From Paramarasmius palmivorus (lineage: Eukaryota > Basidiomycota > Agaricomycetes > Agaricales > Marasmiaceae): a stretch of DNA of 64,000 nucleotides. The DNA is taken from assembly GCA_037176845.1 (NCBI GenBank), contig JAYKXP010000201.1, positions 1 to 64,000 of the forward strand, given 5' to 3'. The translations under genes were made by a program, and so were the position numbers. The notes under the pieces are model-generated. The model saw only the letters and a program-made list of their open reading frames with translations, was not told the origin of the DNA and did not search any database. This document shows, one piece after another, positions 48,177-59,405 of this stretch. Numbering within the stretch: position 1 is the first letter of the stretch; each line of letters opens with the position of its first letter.

Positions 48177-48809
48177 AATGAACGGAGAATATGTATGAAC
48201 TGCCTGTAAGTCGAGATGAAGAGTCTTTGATGGATTTGCCCGACTGATCTTGTCCTTAGGTACTGTCGCCTGTCAAATATGACGTGTACTTCTTCGACCT
48301 ATACCAGTCCCGTCTGCATTCATCACCTCCGATCGACTCAAAAAGCTCTTGAAGTTCGCAGAAAGAATATTCAAAGCCACCTTTGTCAAGGTATATCGTC
48401 ATAAGCAGGGATTCTTCGAGCAGTTACTCAAGCGCTCCAGAACCCTCAACGAGATCGACGAAGTCTAGTTCAAACCTTGACTATGTCGCTGTTCCATCGG
48501 AAGTCTAGCAATCGATATTCAATCTTCGACAGACTTCATGGATCTGTCATCATGTACACCACACTATACAGATCCAGTCCAGTGTCCACCGAAGCAAGGC
48601 ATTCCTATCAGATTTGTGCATTGCCCTGGAGTAACCGCTAATTGTCTGCTATCGGTCCGCCATTATGACCAGATCAAGAAACCTGACCATGTCCATTCAT
48701 TCGCGGGTGTGGCGAGTGATTGGTTGCCCGCACTCGACGCGTCCTCATGTACCCGGACTGATAAACCAAAACAACGTTCCATTTGCGTACAGGAAGAGTA
48801 TACATCAGC
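48177..48809. other. Unassigned stretch, possible gene relic
   Basis: A plus-strand frame near 48330-48468 reads like protein (LKKLLKFAERIFKATFVKVY and on to LNEIDEV) but has no start, no partner exon and no family I know. A second frame at 48538-48840 is featureless. Either may be remnants. Confidence 0.25.
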
Positions 48810-51180
48810 TTATTCGCACCATGAAGTGACGCTTGCATGAACTACTCTTTTTTCACAGTAGGGACCTTCCGACATCCCCGACTCCGTACTAGTCCTAGAG
48901 TCCGGATCATCAACAATCGTCACCACTGGTCCTTGGAACCAATATCTCCCTCCATAAACTGGGAAGAAGTAGTACAGAGTCGAAAATAGAACCACGCCAC
49001 CCACTACAAGTGCGGAGTAGTTCATGCTAGCCGCCGACACTTGCGGTTCAGCAGGGAAACAGAGTATCACTGCCATCAGAGTCATGAACCCTACAGCGAC
49101 AATCGAGACTGGTAGGCTCTACAGCGATTATGGTAATCACATATATCCCGATGGCACGCTTGAAAGACTGACCATAAATCCGAGATTGAAAGGCCCATGC
49201 TGGAAGTCCTTGCCGCCTATCCAACGCGCAGTTATCACTGTTGCATTACAGACGTACTGGCCGACAACAGACATGGAGAATATAGCACCAGCGGCAGCGG
49301 GTCCTGCAAGAGCGACAAGGCCGAGTAGAACGGAGCACGCCACGCCAAAGCATACGCATCGCGAAGGTATGCTCGTAGAGGGATTGATATAGTATAGGAA
49401 TTTAGAGAATGGCAATGCACCTGGATGAACTTTAAATATCCTCAAACTTCAGCATGAGAAGGAATAGGAAAGTTACCATCTCTACTGAACGCAAAAGTTT
49501 GTCTAGACGAAGAAGTTAACTGAATCAAAGCTGTTAGGATACACTTTACCCGAAGCTGAGAATCGAAACGTACAACATTGGTACCCATTTGGAATCTGTT
49601 GTACTTTGATGTCAGGAAATGGAATCGGCGGAATAACCCAACTTACTGTGCCAGGATAATGAACGACCACAGGGCAATCGTCCCTTTCTTCCCTAATGCA
49701 CCCTAGAATGATCTGTTCCTGTTCAATCAACAGCTCCGTCTTTCGTTGGGAATGCTTACCGTTGCTAAAGGTTGCCCGATAGGGTTACTGAGTATATTCT
49801 CCAGGTCTTTTCCCATCGTAAAGGCCAGAACAATGTTGAGAGCTAGAAGATGGCGTGGGCATGCCCAGCTCGATCCTGATACTGAATTGTGTACTTACCC
49901 AATCCGAGTATGCAAGGCCAGCGTTGTAGCAGACATAATAGCCCAAGGTATTGCAACGCTTGCGTTTCTTGCTTCCTCGCTGATGTGTACACTACAGTCA
50001 AAGCCACCTAGAGTTCGTTCAGGTGCGCTGCATCCTTCTATCTCAAATAAGACCAACCGAACAACCCATAGTGGCGCAAGAAACCCGAGGATGAAAGCGA
50101 AGCCGCTCGGCCAGAGCGACACTGTCTTTCCCATTAGTTGTGAGATTGAGACGATGGCTGATCTTACACACAATTCTCGAAGTGTTGAAACACGTAGCTT
50201 GCATCGTTTCTGAGTTCCGCGGGTACATTCACCGGAAGGCCGATGATGACTACGAAGCAAATCCTGAAAAGGAATATGTAAGTCCTGTATTCATACCAGT
50301 GGTCGAGCTCTAGTGCAACTTACGCGATATTAAGAAGGATGAAGAATAGCTGCATCCGAGCAATGAACCTTGTAGCCTGACAGCATAAAACGCAATGAAC
50401 GACGGCGAGAGCTACGAATACTCCACTACGTGCGCGTTAGTTCCACCATTCTTCGTATCCGAAACTCAGGACTCACTATATATGGTACACAGTCGGCACG
50501 TAAGCGAGGTCTGTTCCAATGCTGATTGCAGCCATGACTTGTATCGCACAACCCCATTCAACGCCCTGATTCCGTTGTGTCACTGATATACTCGAAGATA
50601 GCTAGATTCAATTAGGATGTACCGTGAATGCGGCAATATATGTGATGGTATTGATGTCTGTATGAATTCATTAAGATCATGTGGGCAACAGAAGAGATAA
50701 CTGGCACTCACATCCCATGATCCAGCAAAGAAAGTAGCGATACCGTTCGGAAGAGAACTTGAAAGTCCAGTAGTAAATACCGCCAGAAGTTGGGGCTGCC
50801 GAACCGAGTTCCGACATAGCTAAACCGATGAAGATCAGGAAGAAGGAACAAGCGAACCACTGACAGTTCTTGGTGAGTAGGATGGGCCGAATAGTCTGCA
50901 TCGTTTCTTACCCCCCAGACCATAGACACGCTCCCTCCATAAGGGACTGGAATAAACAAGGACCGATCTAGGTTCGTTTGGTTGAAACCAGTCCAAGATA
51001 AACAAGAAAGCAGAAAACGTACGCAATGGAAGGCAATACACCGATAATCGAGAAACCCAGTCCGAATAACTCTAGAGTATTGAAGTCTCTCTTGAATTCC
51101 TGTTTGTAGCCCAGCTCTGCCAGAAGACTTTCATCCGGGGTGCGAGTTGAGTATTTTGCGGTGTCATGGTGTTTGGACAT
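48810..51180 (-). CDS. Amino-acid permease (APC superfamily, GABA/choline-permease-like)
   Basis: A 12-helix secondary transporter for amino acids or related amines in the plasma membrane or vacuole. Start MSKHHDTAKYSTRTPDESLL at 51180, then the conserved cytosolic entry LGYKQEFKRDFNTLELFGLG followed by FSIIGVLPSI, the helix-1 motif of the Uga4/Bat1/Hnm1 group. Further blocks are MSELGSAAPTSGGIYYWTFK (P-T-S-G-G-x-Y-x-W), AIPWAIMSATTLAL, GAIFSMSVVGQYVCNATVIT, then GPFNLGF and the last two helices, FPAEPQVSAASMNYSALVVG and VVLFSTLYYFFPVYGGRYWF. It ends in a Ser/Asp-rich cytosolic tail at 48810. About ten introns. I found no frame break in the parts I followed. Confidence 0.88.
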
Positions 51181-51911
51181 TGTGGGTAGTACCGTGTTCA
51201 GTGATTGAATGTGTTTATATAGCTCTTTCGTACAGAGGCGCGGGAAATGGGGGAAGCTAGGCACCAATCGCTGATCAATAGAGGCTCCAGGTGAGACTCA
51301 GAACAAGTATCGGCGAATTTGCACCATACGTGGTAAGGAGCAATACCCTTTTTCTAATGGAGGTTGAGCTGGTTGTATTATTCCTCATTGTATGGTAACC
51401 CGAGAAATCAATCAAACCGTCAACGCTCAGGATCAAACATACCTTCGAGCCAGACGGATCGTTGATTCCACCTGACAGACCGAGTTCAGGCCTTTTGAAT
51501 CTGACGTCCGAGTCCCGAATGCGCCGTATGCGCTAACAACTATGCGCTGACTATGGAACGACTCACTTCGCCTTTCAAATGGTACTGTTGTTATCAACTG
51601 CAGCTGCCGGGAATCCAAGAGCCCAACGAGAATGAGTACGGACAAGAAGTTTTTAGCATGGTGATGGTGAGAGGCTGAGCGACACCGCGTAGCCGCTCAA
51701 GGCTGTCAGATTTCTTCAGTTCTTCGCTTCCATGTCAGTTGCAGACTCCTATCATATTCACCCTCCCCTTCCGATTTACAAGCTCATGGAATAACTTCAG
51801 ATGGGAAAAAGGAGCACCAAATAGCCTGAGAGAGGAGAATTCTCAATTTTGGGGCATGTTGACTACTAGTACAATGGTGAGGACTTTTAGCCTCAGTTTG
51901 CCATACCATTA
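51181..51911. other. Permease promoter region, no gene recognised
   Basis: No coding signal. It contains the 5' region of the permease gene. Confidence 0.35.
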
Positions 51912-52565
51912 TCAACGTCCTTCAGATCCTGGATACCGTGGCGACAAGCTTCTTCCTCGACGATAACCACGATCATGGCGGTGTCTCCTCCTACTCGACC
52001 TCGAATCTCTTTCGATGATAATAATCTGTGGTTGCGGTGCTGGTTGCATAACGATTCCCGATGGATGTGCGTATGGGTACCCTGTATTCCAACCGCCGGT
52101 GCTGACTCCTCCACCTCCAGATTGTTGAAAAGCTCCAGGCACGCTGATTCCTCCTCCATCCATTTGCCCAGGAACCACCCCACTTGCTAGTCCAGACGCC
52201 ATGCTCGGCTGTGGTACTACTGGAGGAACGACACCTTGTGCTTCGTGTTGGCTAAGAGACGCATGAGCTTTCAGACTATTAGCTAGCTACTTCTGGGCCC
52301 ATAGTCGCATGACTGGACCTTGATATGGTGCTTGCTGTGTCACAAACTCCCTTTGGCTCGCAGATGCTACTGGTTCGACGGTTGGCGCAAGCCCTGCTCC
52401 CATTTGTCGCCCCGGTGAAGTTCGGACGACAGCTGGTACCGATTGGACTAGTGGCGGCTGGCCGCAGACTCTTTGAATGGTTTCTCCCGCCTTCTGTCTA
52501 CTGTAACAACATACCTGGTTTATACCGACACCTGGGGCATTGGACTGGTGATGCATTGGGTACAT
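51912..52565 (-). CDS. Possible Gly/Pro/Gln-rich hypothetical protein
   Basis: A minus-strand frame from an ATG at 52202 (MASGLASGVVPGQMDGGGIS) gives 96 residues ending in an Arg/Ser-rich segment (RRRHRHDRGYRRGRS). Upstream frames of similar composition start at an ATG near 52565 (MYPMHHQSNAPGVGINQ) and would form an N-terminal exon, but stops near 52280 block a simple join. It looks like a disordered protein or a damaged gene. No family is recognised. Confidence 0.3.
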
Positions 52566-52599
52566 GATGGGGTCAATTTGAACAGTATACGACAAAGCA

Positions 52600-53196
52600 G
52601 GGCTCTATATGAAGGCTTAGAGCGCTCCCAAACTTGACGTCAAGGGATCCACTTCTAGATACACGAGGCGAGCAGTCAAGTGTGTTGGAGTTGTTTGTCA
52701 GAAATGACTACACTCTCACCCTGCCACAACGCGACTTCTAGTGCGAGTGCGCTGAATAAGACAGTAAAGAGTATAGAACATGTTGCTTGGAGCTCATGCA
52801 TCATTTATCACCAGTAGATCATGTCTGTAATACAGAGTTCAGAAAATAGAAAGAGCTAACATTAATGGATGCTGACGCGACTTGTACGTCAAAACATTTT
52901 ATGGAGACCAGCGTCAAGAACGTCTCTCATACTCCTCCACGTCCTTGACGCGTGGTACTTATCCTTACTTATCCCTATCGCTACGATTGAATAGTTATTC
53001 CTGGATTTGCGGTATCACTGGAGATAAAATGTGCTTATCATGGCGATACCCGGCAAGCAAAAGGGCCGGAGATCATTCCGAGGCACGCAGTTTGCTGCAT
53101 CAAGGTCAATAAATCAAGCACTTCTTGGCTACCTTTTACCATCTCGACAACGCAGAACACTTTTGTGTTCAACTCCCATCTCTACTCAAGCTCGCT
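52600..53196. other. Upstream region of the OPT gene
   Basis: No coding gene recognised. It includes a GATA-type site cluster at 52958-52979, listed separately. Confidence 0.4.
52958..52979 (-). promoter_or_regulatory. Cluster of three GATA sites
   Basis: On the minus strand GATAG, GATAAG and GATAAG occur within 22 nt (plus strand cttatc, cttatc, ctatc), about 220 nt upstream of the OPT start. Nitrogen-regulatory GATA factors bind closely spaced HGATAR pairs in fungi, and peptide transporters are common targets. Control by such a factor is an inference. Confidence 0.4.
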
Positions 53197-56100
53197 ATGA
53201 GCACAGAGCGCACTCAATGCACTACGACAGGTCGATATACGTTACGGATGCAAGCAATACCGGAGGTTTCGAGGATGGAGGAAGATTCGGCTAGGCGGAG
53301 TTCTTATACAGTAGCAGAGTCTATGAAAGAGTCGGATTTCCAGTCGGACAAAGCTTGTGAGTTTTCATTCTCTGAACTGGAGGGTCAACTCTGAACGAGC
53401 TTTCTTGGGTTAGCCAGTCACATTGGGGTATGTGTCAGCTAGACGCTCACGAACGCGATTCATCTCAAGATACCTTCAGAGCCTCTCATATTTTGACGAC
53501 CCCAACTGGGACGACGACGCAGATGATATTGAAGACGACAGTCCATATCCCGAAGTCCGGTCAGCGGTAGCGAACACTGACGACCCACTCATGCCAGTGT
53601 CCACCGTCCGGGCGTGGGTCATCGGGGCTGTGTGGGCCGTCCTTATTCCGGGTCTCAACCAATTCTTCATTTTTCGATATCCTTCAATAAACGTGACAGG
53701 GATTGTCGCACAACTTATCTCTTACCCAGTCGGCCGCGCGGCAGCAGCTTACATCCCAAGGAATTGGACTCTGCTTGGTCTCGAACTAAACCCTGGGCCG
53801 TTCTCAATCAAGGAGCATGTGTTAATCACTGTGAGAGGTCCTTTATTATTAGTTTCTGGGTCTGCCACTGAATGATGGATGTACAGGTCATGGTACGCCT
53901 CCATCCAGCCATCTGAGGTACTTCACTTCTAAAAACAGTGACCAGGCATCCGTAGGCGCTACCTCCGCCTATGCAACTGACATCGTCAACGTACAGCGCG
54001 TATTCTATCACCAAGTTTGGAGTTTCAGCTGTAAGTGTGCCTAGCCTCTTATCCTTGTAAAGAAACCGAGTTGACGTTTTTGACACTTAGACCAGTGGTT
54101 ACTGGTAATGTCGACTCAGTTGATCGGGTTCTCTATTGGTGGCATATGCCGCCGTATACTCGTCGATCCGCCCTCAATGATATGGCCTGCCAACCTGGTG
54201 ACGTGCGCGCTATTCAACACTCTTCCATTCGGAGCACTATAGAGGTGTTGGCGAACGAGGAGGAATGACTCGCGAAAGGTATTTTTGGTTCGCGTTCTTG
54301 TGCGCCTTTGCTTGGTGTATGTGCTCTGGATTTCGCATTGTCAATTCTTGGATCTGACTTGTCAAACAGTTTTTTTGCCCGGCTACCTGTGTAAGTTGTC
54401 TCAGCATCAAATGCCATGCAGGGTCTGATAAGGAATGTGCAGTCCAAGCTCTCTCGTACTTCTCCTGGGTTACCTGGATATGGCCGGACAGCCCTGGTGA
54501 GAGATTTGACATGTGCCTGTGGCGCACGCGGTTACTGACCTCCACAATCACAAGTTGTCGCACAGCTATTCGGGTAGGTTCATCTTATCGTTGTATCTTC
54601 GTGGGTTTTGACCACCTGCTCTACCTTGCTTCTAGGTACATGAATGGACTGGTAAGGTTCATGCAAGGAATGTGGTCGTCCCTCTAACACCTCTGGGTTA
54701 AGGGATTCTCAATACTCACCTTTGATTGGAACCAAATTGCGTACGGGTTACTTTCGTGGTCCTGATATCTATACCCCGCTGACGATGGCCTATTTGATTG
54801 ATGCTGCAGGTACATCGGTTCTCCGTTGGTCACTCCGTGTTTGTCACCATATCTTCGCATCTATAGGACTTCTCTGACCCACATGTGTCTTCCAGGGTGG
54901 GCGCAAGTGAACATAATCATAGGATTTGTGTTCTTCTATTGTAAGTCCTAACGTTCCGAGTTGTCGGATGCTCAATGTGCTCACGAAATGTCAGGGATCA
55001 TTGCGCCGATACTATATGTAAATTATTGTCCCTTCTTCCAAAAATACGACTAACGATTCCGTAGTTCAGCAATGTTTGGTATGGGCAGTACATGCCGTGA
55101 GTTTCCCTCAGTCTCACGGGCCACTTTGCTCACGAAAATTTGACATTGCAGAATCTTATCCAGCAATTCGTACAACAACGAATTCAAGAAGTATGATGTG
55201 GCTCGGATCCTCAATCAAGCGGAGATGAAGTTTGATTCCAAGGCGTATGAGGGTTACAGTCCCTTGTATCTCTCGTGAGTCACTTTTGATCTCTGTGCAT
55301 TGGCATCAATCTCATAAGCGCTAAGGACGACGTTTGCCTTGTCCTACGGGTAATCAGTATAACGTTCCATTCACAGGTATCTGTTCTGACTTCGCTTCCT
55401 AAGATTGTCCTTTGCAACGATTACTGGTGCGTCTTGAGAGGCAGATGGCTAGTTTACATGCTGACCCGAACATGTAGCAACCCTATCTCATGCATTCATC
55501 TACTACCGGAGGCAGATATGGAACCAAGCACGTCGGTCGCTACAGGAGCAACCAGATGTACATGCTCGTCTCATGTCAAGATATCCCCAAGGTGAGTACT
55601 ATGGCTTCTGGATTTGAAAGTTACGGCTAATTATAAATTGCCGTCGTCAGTTCCTGACTGGTGGTATTACACCATATTCGTGATTTTCTTTGGTTTTGGG
55701 GTGATCAGCATAGAACTATGGCCCACGTAAGGCTCTTAGGCTACCCGAGTTCCCTCAGTCTGACGAACGCCTTCAAACAGACAAATGCCTGTCTGGGCAT
55801 TGTTGCTTGCACTCGTTATAGGTGCGATGACATACCATGGTCCTTAGGCTTATAACGCTTAGCGCGTCCCACAGCGTTCGTCTACGTCATTCCGGTCGGA
55901 ATAGTCCAGGCCATCACGAACCAAGAAATAGCGCTAAAGTGAGTTCGGCATCAGGTCCATACTGGCGTCTCTAACCGTCGATCGTGATAGTGTGATAACG
56001 GAGCTGATCATTGGGTACGTTGTCGAAGCAACGCAAGAACGCGCTTTTCTCACTGAACACATACTCAGCTATGTCCTACCCGGACGTCCCATAACGATGA

Positions 56101-57588
56101 TGATGTTTAAGACTTGGGGATATATCGTGAGGCGTTCTGGCTTATCTGTTCAAACGAACGCTAATACGACGATAGTCGATGGCCCAAGCCATGACATTCA
56201 CATCCGACCTGAAGTTGGGTCATTACATGAAGATCCCTCCGCGGCCTATGTTCTGGGCACAGGTAAACTCGGTTTACACCTATGAACTCGGACTGAGTTC
56301 GTTACTAGATCATAGGCACAGTCATCGCCGGAACGACACAGCTTGGTGTCCAGGTCTGGATGTTCAATCACATACCGTCAGTCTATCGTTCTCGTAGTAC
56401 CGCTACTGAAATCCCATTCCTAAACAGCATGATGTGCGATGAAAATCAACCTAATGGGTAAGTCATTGTGCCCAGAAGCGTTGCTACTTGCTGACGCTGA
56501 GTGCAGGTTCACATGCCCGCATACCGGAGTGTTTGGTGTCTCTTCTGTAATAGTACGTTGAGAACTGTCTCCTTGCTTCTGATTCATGCCTGACCGACTT
56601 TTCACCTAGTGGGGTATGCGGCTCTGTTGGCCTATTGCGACTGCATGTTCTAACCGTAAACAGGTGTCATCGGCCCTCGTCGGATGTTCTCGAAAGGAAG
56701 CACGTATTATCGTGAGTACAAAACGAGGGTAACATGGAACAGTTCATTTTAATTGGGTTTGCTATAGCGCTGGTCTACTTCTTCCTAATCGGAGCGATTG
56801 CACCATGGATACCGTGGCTGATCAACAAGCGATACCCTAATTCCTTCATGAAATATGTCCAGTGCGTTTTTTGGTCTCGTTCGCCGTGTCTTTGCTGATC
56901 ACAATCTGCGCCACATAGCTTGTGAGTCGGTCGTACAGTGCTCCCGATAGGGTCTCACTCGTTCCCGTACAGTCCCGTCTTATTCGCTGGCACTAACCTC
57001 TTACCGCCTGCAACTGCGCTTAATTTCGTACCTTGGGCGTAAGTACCAACGGAACTGCTTTCTTTCTAACGATAGCGCTTATCATGTACCCAGAATAACG
57101 GGTTTTATCTTCCAATATTACATTCGACGACGTCATTTTTCTTGGTGGACCAAGTACAACTGTAGGTCGGGCATTTTGCTACTGCGGCTCTCAACTCACA
57201 CCCTCTCAGATGTCCTATCAGCGGCACTAGATTCTGGTACTGCTGTCGCCGTTATTTTGATATATTTTGCGTACGTCCTCTCTTATCTACAGCGTCTACA
57301 ACGCCGCTCACCAAAACCAAAGGTTACAATATCCTCAGAACGGACATGTGAGTTTAAGATATACTCTGAAGCTGCAGCTTTGTTTCTAACCCTCAGTTAA
57401 TAGATAGGGAAGGATACCATCCAAAAGTGGTGGGGAAACACAGTACGTTCCCGTCATTCATCCCCGTCAATGGCTTAAAGTACAACTGTTTTTAGGTCCA
57501 TTTATCTGGGGCCGATGCCAGGGAAACGCCTCTCAAAAGACTTGCGGATGGAGAGACTTTTGGGTACGCTGTTCTGCGAAGGAATTGA
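53197..57588 (+). CDS. OPT-family oligopeptide transporter
   Basis: A proton-coupled importer of small peptides (or glutathione/metal chelates), with about 12-16 membrane helices. The probable start is [12 protein letters not shown] at 53197; the acidic N-terminus [20 protein letters not shown] precedes [20 protein letters not shown] and then [20 protein letters not shown]. The OPT hallmarks follow: [54 protein letters not shown], and late [40 protein letters not shown], then RLADGETFG and a stop at 57588. About 20 introns are needed for the usual ~750-850 residues. One frame break is seen: FNTL and [20 protein letters not shown] join only if one of two Cs at 54225-54226 is removed. Otherwise joins are in frame. 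Confidence 0.88.
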
Positions 57589-57817
57589 TCGAACATTAAC
57601 TCACTATTGAACAGGGCAAGCACTTGGTAGCATATCTAACTTGTTTGGATCTAGTAATTGTGGAAGGATTTGCTGTATTATCTATCATTGTATCATTATT
57701 GCAAGGTGTAATCATGAAGCCGGGACAACACACGCTCGATGTAGTCGCGTTTTCAACGGTTTTGGACCGTGGACTTACTAGTGCAACACATACCATTGAT
57801 CTTCGAATCGAGGCTTG

Positions 57818-58932
57818 TCAAATACTGAATTGGCTCAGGTATTCGTAGTCTGCCAGTCTGTTGTGGATCATTTGTTCCATCGCACTTGCAATCTCTGCGT
57901 TCCATTCCTCACTCCACTTCTGCATCTCCTCCGCCAGATCAGGTGGCTCCTCGTATCGCTAGGCAACCGTTAGCTTGCGCCGGGAACACGTTGTCACTGA
58001 CAACATACCTTTTCGGACACGACGCCTGTTGACTGAGTTAAGTTTCTGAGAAATGGCTCCCCTATGAGCCCTAAATCACTCCCCACCGTGCTAGCTTCCC
58101 TCCCAGCTTCCCAGGTATACTGGATTTGAGATCCATCAATACCCAGAAGCTCGCATAACCTCTCCATTTGCGCCTGCGGTTCTTGGACTACTTTTGTTCC
58201 ATCGACAACTATGGGTGCGAGCCCATCATTTCGAGCTCTAAAGGCCTCGAAGACCATGCGCTCCCACCGCAAACTGGCCATGATTTCAAGATCAGAGAGT
58301 ATCTGGTCCTCGAAGCAACCTGTTTCGGCTTTCATTTGTGCAGCTCGCATGTAAGACGGAAGGACCAAAGCTGGATGGCGGATGGTGATGATTGGGGTGA
58401 AGCTAAAGAAGAAGCGATCCGGAAGAAAAGTGGGATTAATGTTTTCTTCCGGAACCGCAGGCGAAACTTGATTCTTCGGGAGGCCCAAGAAAGTGTCCTT
58501 CATCGTAGGTACGGCACGTAAAACGCGAGGATATCGAGCGTCAGTGTTGAGGATTGATGTCGGCATCAAAAGGTGTGGATGATCCATTATGATTGGTATT
58601 CTGTTCTCCTGGTGCTCGAACGTTAGCAAGTTCGAGAAGAAGGGTCAATTAAGGGAACAAACAGTGCCCTCGATTTTCGCGATGCATCGTTGCATATAAT
58701 CCATGCATACCTGGAATGTCATGGACATTTTGTCTTCGGAAAGGCTCAACGCCTTGCCATCGGTGCGAGCTTGAGTCTGAAATTCTGGGCCTACCATGGC
58801 GGGAATCACAAAGAGGGTCGGTCCAACTGGTGTCAAAGATGGATGGCTACCAAGAAGACGGAAGAGAAGATGACACATAGTACGGGGGTGAGAGAATATG
58901 TATATGCGCTTTGGGGCCAGCTGCTGCTCCAT
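57818..58932 (-). CDS. Sulfotransferase-like P-loop protein
   Basis: Start MEQQLAPKRIYIFSHPRTMC at 58932 (a TTG upstream extends the frame but is not a start). The HPRT..LLFRLLGSHP segment is the 5'-phosphosulfate-binding-type P-loop of sulfotransferase-like proteins. An intron (donor gtttgt, branch site ctaac) joins AKIEGT to ENRIPIIMDHPHLLMP. Then come FSFTPIITIRHPALVLPSYM, whose R-H-P is the 3'-phosphate-binding-like motif, PIVVDGTKVVQEPQAQMERL and the C-terminal RYEEPPDLAEEMQKWSEEWN, ending YLSQFSI at 57818. About 350 residues in three exons, all in frame. This family is large in mushrooms and its substrates are unknown; transfer of sulfate from PAPS is an inference. Convergent with the OPT gene. 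Confidence 0.8.
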
Positions 58933-59405
58933 GATACCTGCTAGTGTGGTCTCCAAGTTCGGCGTGGTGTTCGAGGCGGAAATATATAGGTTCAGGCCAG
59001 GCCCATCGGGTAGAGCAAAGAGACGAAGGAATCGCAGGTTGATTGGGTAGAGATAATGAAGCTATCAGGTTACGCATTCCGCAGGATTACATATACCAAG
59101 CTAAGAAGAGCCAATGGACTCTATCATGCACCACAGGGCGGTGGTCACGGTACACAGATAGATAGATAGTGGAGGGCCAAGCGGTCAATATTCTAGCCCA
59201 GTTAAGATTTTATCCGTGCTTTTGGGGAGGAATCGAGACTATGCCAAAGTAGGTGGTGGCAAGGAAAGGTCATGCATGCAGCATGACACAGACGCATTTT
59301 TCACGTGTACTGTCTCACCAGGGTAGTCACGCGTGTCATGTGTACCCTTGAAGCCTAACCCCAAACTGTAACTTCGAATTCTTTGCCTAAGTTTCACTCG
59401 ACAAA
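58933..59405. other. Shared divergent promoter region
   Basis: Lies between the sulfotransferase-like gene (-) and the RSC-type gene (+). It holds a short gata tetranucleotide run (gatagatagatag, near 59157-59169) and no coding signal. Confidence 0.4.

Noticed and set aside
59157..59169. gata tetranucleotide run
   Set aside because: Three to four units only; a simple microsatellite. As GATA sites they are less convincing than the spaced cluster at 52958.
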